DNA from: CBDCYH01 sp965224105
GTDB lineage: Bacteria; Bacteroidota; Rhodothermia; Rhodothermales; JABDKH01
Reading direction: 5' to 3'
NCBI GenBank assembly: GCA_965224105.1
Contig: CBDCYH010000001.1
Location: 1 to 64,000 of the forward strand
DNA length: 64,000 nucleotides
In this document: piece by piece, positions 61,301-64,000 of the stretch
Layout: each line of letters starts with the position of its first letter
How positions within the stretch are numbered: the stretch's first letter is position 1
Made by a program: the position numbers and the translations under genes
The notes under the pieces: model-generated
Database searches by the model: none
What the model was told of the DNA's origin: nothing
What the model saw: the letters and a program-made list of their open reading frames with translations, nothing else

Positions 61301-62327
61301 AACACTTCGTGGCATCGTAACGAATGCGGAAGGAGAAAAAGATCAGACCTATTCGGGAATCATCAACATCACAGTGTTTGATTCTGAGCGTAGCGTTCCG
61401 GTCATATACCGGCGCTGGATGCCAACTCCAGACTACAAAGTCAGGGAAGATCTGATATGGAGAGGAGATGTCGAGGTAAGCCAGGGGGAATTCATTGCAA
61501 CGTTTGTTGTACCTAAAGACATCGCATACAGTAACAATGCTGGAAGAGTGTCTGTGTACGCCAACGGGCCTGGAGGGCATGCGATAGGATACAATGAAAA
61601 CTTTCTTGTAGGCGGTACCTCTTCGGATCCTCCGAATGATGTGGTTGGACCTGAGTTGGAATTATTCCTGAACGACACAACATTCGTTTCTGGAGGCTTA
61701 ACAACAAAGAGTCCGAAATTGATTGTAAGACTGTTTGACGAGTCTGGGATCAACACCGTTGGTGCTGGAGTGGGGCACGAGCTACTGTTGGTTTTGAATG
61801 ACGATGAGTCTAACGCAATCGACATCAGCGATGGCTTTCGGAGTGAGCCGGGATCCTATCAGCGCGGAAGCGTAGAATGGCCGCTTGAGGAGTTGGATGA
61901 AGGAGAGGGATCGCTCACTGTCCGCGCATGGGATGTGGTGAATAATTCGGGCCAGGCGGAGTTATCTTATGTCGTTACCGATAGCGAGAACCTCTCGATT
62001 AGAAGTGTATTCAACTACCCCAATCCGACCAGTGGTAGAACCAGGTTCGTTTTTGAACACAACCAGCTGCCTGGCACACAGGCGGATATTCAGGTCCGGA
62101 TCTACTCCTTAAGTGGAAAACCCGTTAAAACCATTGATTCTGACGAGTCTTTGCCGTCTGGAGTGCTTTCAGGCGGGCTGACGATGATTCCGTGGGACGG
62201 TTTGGATGAAGATGGAGACCGACTCGCTACCGGGATTTACCTTTACAAACTCCGCATTCGGGTCGAAACTCCGGATGGTGGTCGACAGGTAGCCGAGAAG
62301 ATTGAAAAACTTGCCATAATCAGATAG
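58341..62327 (+). CDS. porU: PorU-like C25 peptidase, type IX secretion sortase
   Basis: In the type IX system PorU removes C-terminal signal domains at the cell surface and attaches cargo to lipopolysaccharide. The 1328-residue protein has a signal peptide (LSALFALVCFARPSSA-QYA) and a long beta-rich N-terminal region (about 30-560). The gingipain-type C25 domain (about 570-960) holds the catalytic His825 in YSGHGGPIGL and Cys859 in FVTATCSFGWWD, with LLGDPSMRIGLP after it. Ig-like strands and a FlgD-like C-terminal domain (about 1235-1328: FNYPNPTSGRTRFVFEH, MIPWDGLDEDGDRLATGIY) end it. ATG at 58341 or 58350. porV follows by 58 bases, as in other Bacteroidota. Confidence 0.94.
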   Translation: MRDMAMNLRSWSTLSALFALVCFARPSSAQYASVEQTSVGAESQRIVVSADWPSSMTEVRDSLNLTRVDHTLASTFAGLDGEVSVTVELNSPNAQVQIRAAEFDELKIEAGELPNGLVLSGEPNELAKLVNVGRYRKKLVGNVVVRMVGYDRSSGVLRRYRRVTVDITPSAPEMSKVNANPHLQVTTSALATGTIHKVPVTRDGVYVITRQTLSQLGHNPDVIDPNAVRVFGNGGRPLPAVNADPRPADLIEKNVRVEGGGDGSFGTSDAVYFYANDVAGWDFDKESGEWIHYTHPYANENFVFISVGSVASSNIALEEFPDLQDAQVKTATDGLFVRDVETFMWSKEHGSGHTWVSNPIRQGSSIEVTRYGDLEGLLPDSVFYTARVAIASNPRSSVEFHGGNTLLASVRATFAILPGAERATASAVTARFDQPTPGATDDQIAMQLPAAINEPQAALDWFRIRYRRDLRARGGVLSFYSDTTAANLEYRLSGFSEAPIVWDVTSSGQESALDTRVDGADYRIQFSQTGPRRIIAFERTTAQVLETEFAVAVPNQNLHEFPTFPEFLIIAPAEFMGPATELANMRRAEGMNVAVVDVEQITNEFSGGVPDMRAVRDFLKFIYDRAPDDDNLLDMVLLFGDGHFDFRKIGEGSQDVVNWIFPYETQESFVPDRTFTSDDYFGLLDDEEGEWLYRGFSSPTTERLDIGIGRIPARDLAEAELMLEKIKRYESPETRGPWRTRYTLVADDAFTGSTGGTDEGDLHLANMDAVAELVQRQLYPEMNLNKIYGEAYERVFQNAFRLPGAKADILQALEEGVLLFNYSGHGGPIGLAQEDMFTKADAEGLTNADKLAIFVTATCSFGWWDIDDTHSAAETLLSNPNGGAVAMLTTSRTVYTSADPNALNPGLNRELNRAIFAKPDGKPRRLGDAFRETKNTTVGLIGNSRKFSLLGDPSMRIGLPDRDVIVQSINDQDLSTEVGQVKALDRVTLRGIVTNAEGEKDQTYSGIINITVFDSERSVPVIYRRWMPTPDYKVREDLIWRGDVEVSQGEFIATFVVPKDIAYSNNAGRVSVYANGPGGHAIGYNENFLVGGTSSDPPNDVVGPELELFLNDTTFVSGGLTTKSPKLIVRLFDESGINTVGAGVGHELLLVLNDDESNAIDISDGFRSEPGSYQRGSVEWPLEELDEGEGSLTVRAWDVVNNSGQAELSYVVTDSENLSIRSVFNYPNPTSGRTRFVFEHNQLPGTQADIQVRIYSLSGKPVKTIDSDESLPSGVLSGGLTMIPWDGLDEDGDRLATGIYLYKLRIRVETPDGGRQVAEKIEKLAIIR

Positions 62328-62385
62328 GTATAGCGCGTATAACCAAGTTGTTACGGGAAACAACCTTCACTATTAGATCGATATA

Positions 62386-63555
62386 ATGAACCGTTCATTC
62401 ATTTCTTCCATGAAGGGGTCGACGATGCGTCACCTTGTTCTGGCACAGGCACTCGTTGTCTTCTTCGCCGTTGCGGGCACTGCAAACGCCCAGATTGGTG
62501 GATCAGGGGTAGTCTTCCTGAAAATTGAACCGGACTCTCGAGCTGCAGGAATGGGAAATGCTGGTGTTGCACTTGCAGACAACGCGGGCGCAGTTTTCTG
62601 GAATCCCGCTGGCCTTGCATTTCAAAAAGGCACCGAAGCAGGAATTACGCATTCGAACTGGCTGCCAGAGTTTAATGCTGGTCTTTTCTACGAGTACCTC
62701 GTTGCCAAACATAACATCCCGGGTTGGGGCACGATTGGTGGGCACTTGACTTATCTCAATCTGGGCGAACACGAAGGCCGGGATGCACAGAACAACCCCA
62801 CAGGAACATTCCGTTCATACGACCTGGCTCTAGGGTTGTCTTACGGCACAAAAGTATCCGAAAAATTCTCGGTAGGTACTAGCGCCCGGTTTATCTATTC
62901 AAACCTGGCTCCCGGTCAGGCGGTTGACGGCCAGGAGACAAAAGCGGGAGTGTCCGCTGGGATCGACTTTGCCGGCTTGTACCGCACCAACCCTTTCAGT
63001 CTGGGTGGTGTGCCGACGACATGGTCGCTAGGCTTCAACCTGGCTAACATGGGTCCGAAAATTCAATACTCAGATAGCCCACAGGCCGATCCTATTCCGA
63101 CCAACCTCCGGTTCGGATCTGCTTTTGAGTTTGACCTTGACGAGTATAACGCGCTGAACTTTGTCATCGACTTCAACAAAGACTTGATTGATGTAGACTC
63201 CACTGGAGCAAAGCCATTTTATCAAGCAATTTTTTCGTCCTGGAAAGCGATTGACGTTAACCTGAATGCAAGCGATGATGCAGATGTTGAGCGAGTGGGC
63301 GTTGGGCGTCAGATAACTATCGGAACGGGAATTGAGTATTGGTACGATCAACTGTTCGCGCTACGCGGCGGATACTTCTATGAGGATCCGTACAACGGAA
63401 ACAGGAAGTTTCTAACGCTGGGTGCAGGTATCCGATACAACATCATTGGTGTAGACTGGTCGTACATCTACGCCCTCGAAGACGACTCTCCGCTTGCCAA
63501 CACCATGCGGTTTTCGCTACTATTGAACTTTGGCGCACAGACAAACGTCAACTAG
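62386..63555 (+). CDS. porV: PorV/LptO-like outer-membrane protein of type IX secretion
   Basis: PorV is a FadL-like barrel that carries type IX cargo from the SprA translocon to PorU. The 389-residue protein shows the family opening GSGVVFLKIEPDSRAAGMGN followed by AGVALADNAGAVFWNPAGLAF, then GITHSNWLPEFNAGLFYEYL, barrel strands, and the ending NTMRFSLLLNFG. The signal peptide (LVLAQALVVFFAVAGTANA-QIG) fits best from the ATG at 62425, while the frame's first ATG is 62386 and an ATG at 62410 is also possible. It sits directly after porU, the classic pairing. Confidence 0.93.
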   Translation: MNRSFISSMKGSTMRHLVLAQALVVFFAVAGTANAQIGGSGVVFLKIEPDSRAAGMGNAGVALADNAGAVFWNPAGLAFQKGTEAGITHSNWLPEFNAGLFYEYLVAKHNIPGWGTIGGHLTYLNLGEHEGRDAQNNPTGTFRSYDLALGLSYGTKVSEKFSVGTSARFIYSNLAPGQAVDGQETKAGVSAGIDFAGLYRTNPFSLGGVPTTWSLGFNLANMGPKIQYSDSPQADPIPTNLRFGSAFEFDLDEYNALNFVIDFNKDLIDVDSTGAKPFYQAIFSSWKAIDVNLNASDDADVERVGVGRQITIGTGIEYWYDQLFALRGGYFYEDPYNGNRKFLTLGAGIRYNIIGVDWSYIYALEDDSPLANTMRFSLLLNFGAQTNVN

Positions 63556-63563
63556 GTTTCAAT

Positions 63564-64000
63564 AATGTTGGATCTGAGCGAGGGTCGGCGATCGGTTTTC
63601 TCGCTCGTCTATCTTCTTGCAGTCCTCGGCTGTGGACTCTTTCCACAATCCTTGTTGGGGCAAAACAGCAACGGTTTACAACACCAACCGGCCACGGGGG
63701 AATACCACCTCGTGGCCGTTCGTGTCTCGTTCCAACCGGACTCCTCTCGTTTTACCACTGGCGACGGGACGTTCGATGGTCAGCTGTTTGACGGACTGGA
63801 ACCAACGCTTGATCCGCTCCCCCATTCCCCAGCGTATTTTCAGGCTCACCTGGATTTCCTGTCCAACTATGTAAGCAGTGCCTCGTCAGGTCGAGCGAGT
63901 GTTGTAACCCATCTTTTGCCAAATGAAGTCCGAGTCTCCGGGCAAATGTCAGCGTACAGTCCCATTGGAGAAAACTCAGACAGCGACGAAGAGGTTGCCA
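63564..64000 (+). CDS. N-terminus of a secreted protein, M6-peptidase-like (partial)
   Basis: An ATG at 63564, eight bases after porV, opens a frame that runs without a stop to the window edge (145 residues). It has a signal peptide (VFSLVYLLAVLGCGLFPQSLLG-QNS), then EYHLVAVRVSFQPDSSRFTT and PAYFQAHLDFLSNYVSSASSG with SVVTHLLPNEV. This resembles the start of immune-inhibitor-A/M6-type secreted metallopeptidases (a V-F-P strand, then helix, then strand), and the place after porU-porV suits a type IX cargo. The zinc motif lies beyond the window, so the class is tentative. Confidence 0.6.

Overview
The window is 64 kb of densely packed bacterial chromosome, roughly half G+C by eye. It most likely comes from a marine-type member of the Bacteroidota, probably near the Rhodothermia/Balneolia branch. 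The support is indirect. There are type IX secretion genes (porU, porV), TonB-dependent receptors (one behind a TPP riboswitch), Bacteroidota families such as DUF4292, and an M23 peptidase with HVCYRFW in place of HxH. Most genes have no Shine-Dalgarno sequence, and several -7 elements fit TAnnTTTG. No rRNA, tRNA, CRISPR array, insertion sequence or phage gene was seen. No gap between genes reaches 300 bases; the longest (38772-39024, 51413-51671, 58114-58340) hold only putative control signals.

Layout. 1-9.2 kb is housekeeping: a YigZ-like 3' end, rnhA, obg, dprA, rluD, an EIIA-Ntr-like gene, hisS, lgt, pckA and rlmB. 9.2-13.4 kb is a minus-strand block: an unknown small gene, a YbhN-like membrane protein, lolA, a class V aminotransferase and a degenerate HisA-like barrel. 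13.5-19.6 kb holds metG, a lipoprotein, a sugar-phosphate transferase, a DUF2834 protein, lpdA and an unusual RpiB. 19.6-23.0 kb is a tightly overlapping envelope operon (TPR, DUF4292 lipoprotein, EnvC-like). 23.1-30.3 kb holds a glutamate-cysteine-ligase-like/CBS fusion, a DUF547 protein, a large sortilin-like propeller and an M23 peptidase.

30.3-34.9 kb looks like a corrinoid locus: an adenosyltransferase and an ABC ATPase that has no ATG, GTG or TTG start, divergent from three envelope genes ending in a TonB receptor-like barrel. 34.9-41.1 kb holds an M15-like membrane protein, a five-module hybrid histidine kinase, an HNH nuclease, a small membrane protein and an MsrP-like enzyme. 41.1-43.8 kb is a TPP riboswitch with its receptor. 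43.8-51.4 kb is a minus-strand run: glycosyltransferase, amidinotransferase-fold hydrolase, lipoprotein, ABC exporter, MscS, pgk and gap. 51.7-55.5 kb reads plus: TPR membrane protein, NtrC-type regulator, LolD-like ATPase and nadA. 55.5-58.1 kb holds an outer-membrane barrel, a metallo-beta-lactamase-fold hydrolase and a 76-aa histidine-kinase phosphoacceptor domain standing alone. The window ends in porU, porV and the start of a secreted, M6-like protein.

Main themes are the cell envelope (Lgt, LolA, LolD, EnvC-like, M23, PorU/PorV, TonB receptors), central carbon metabolism (pckA, gap, pgk, lpdA) and compaction: same-strand genes often overlap by 1-11 bases, and several convergent pairs overlap at their stop codons. 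Nothing here is clearly a wholly new system. The best leads are the ABC ATPase with no usual start codon, the RpiB-like protein with an extra N-terminal domain and no catalytic cysteine, the degenerate HisA paralogue tied to an aminotransferase, and the solitary HisKA protein.
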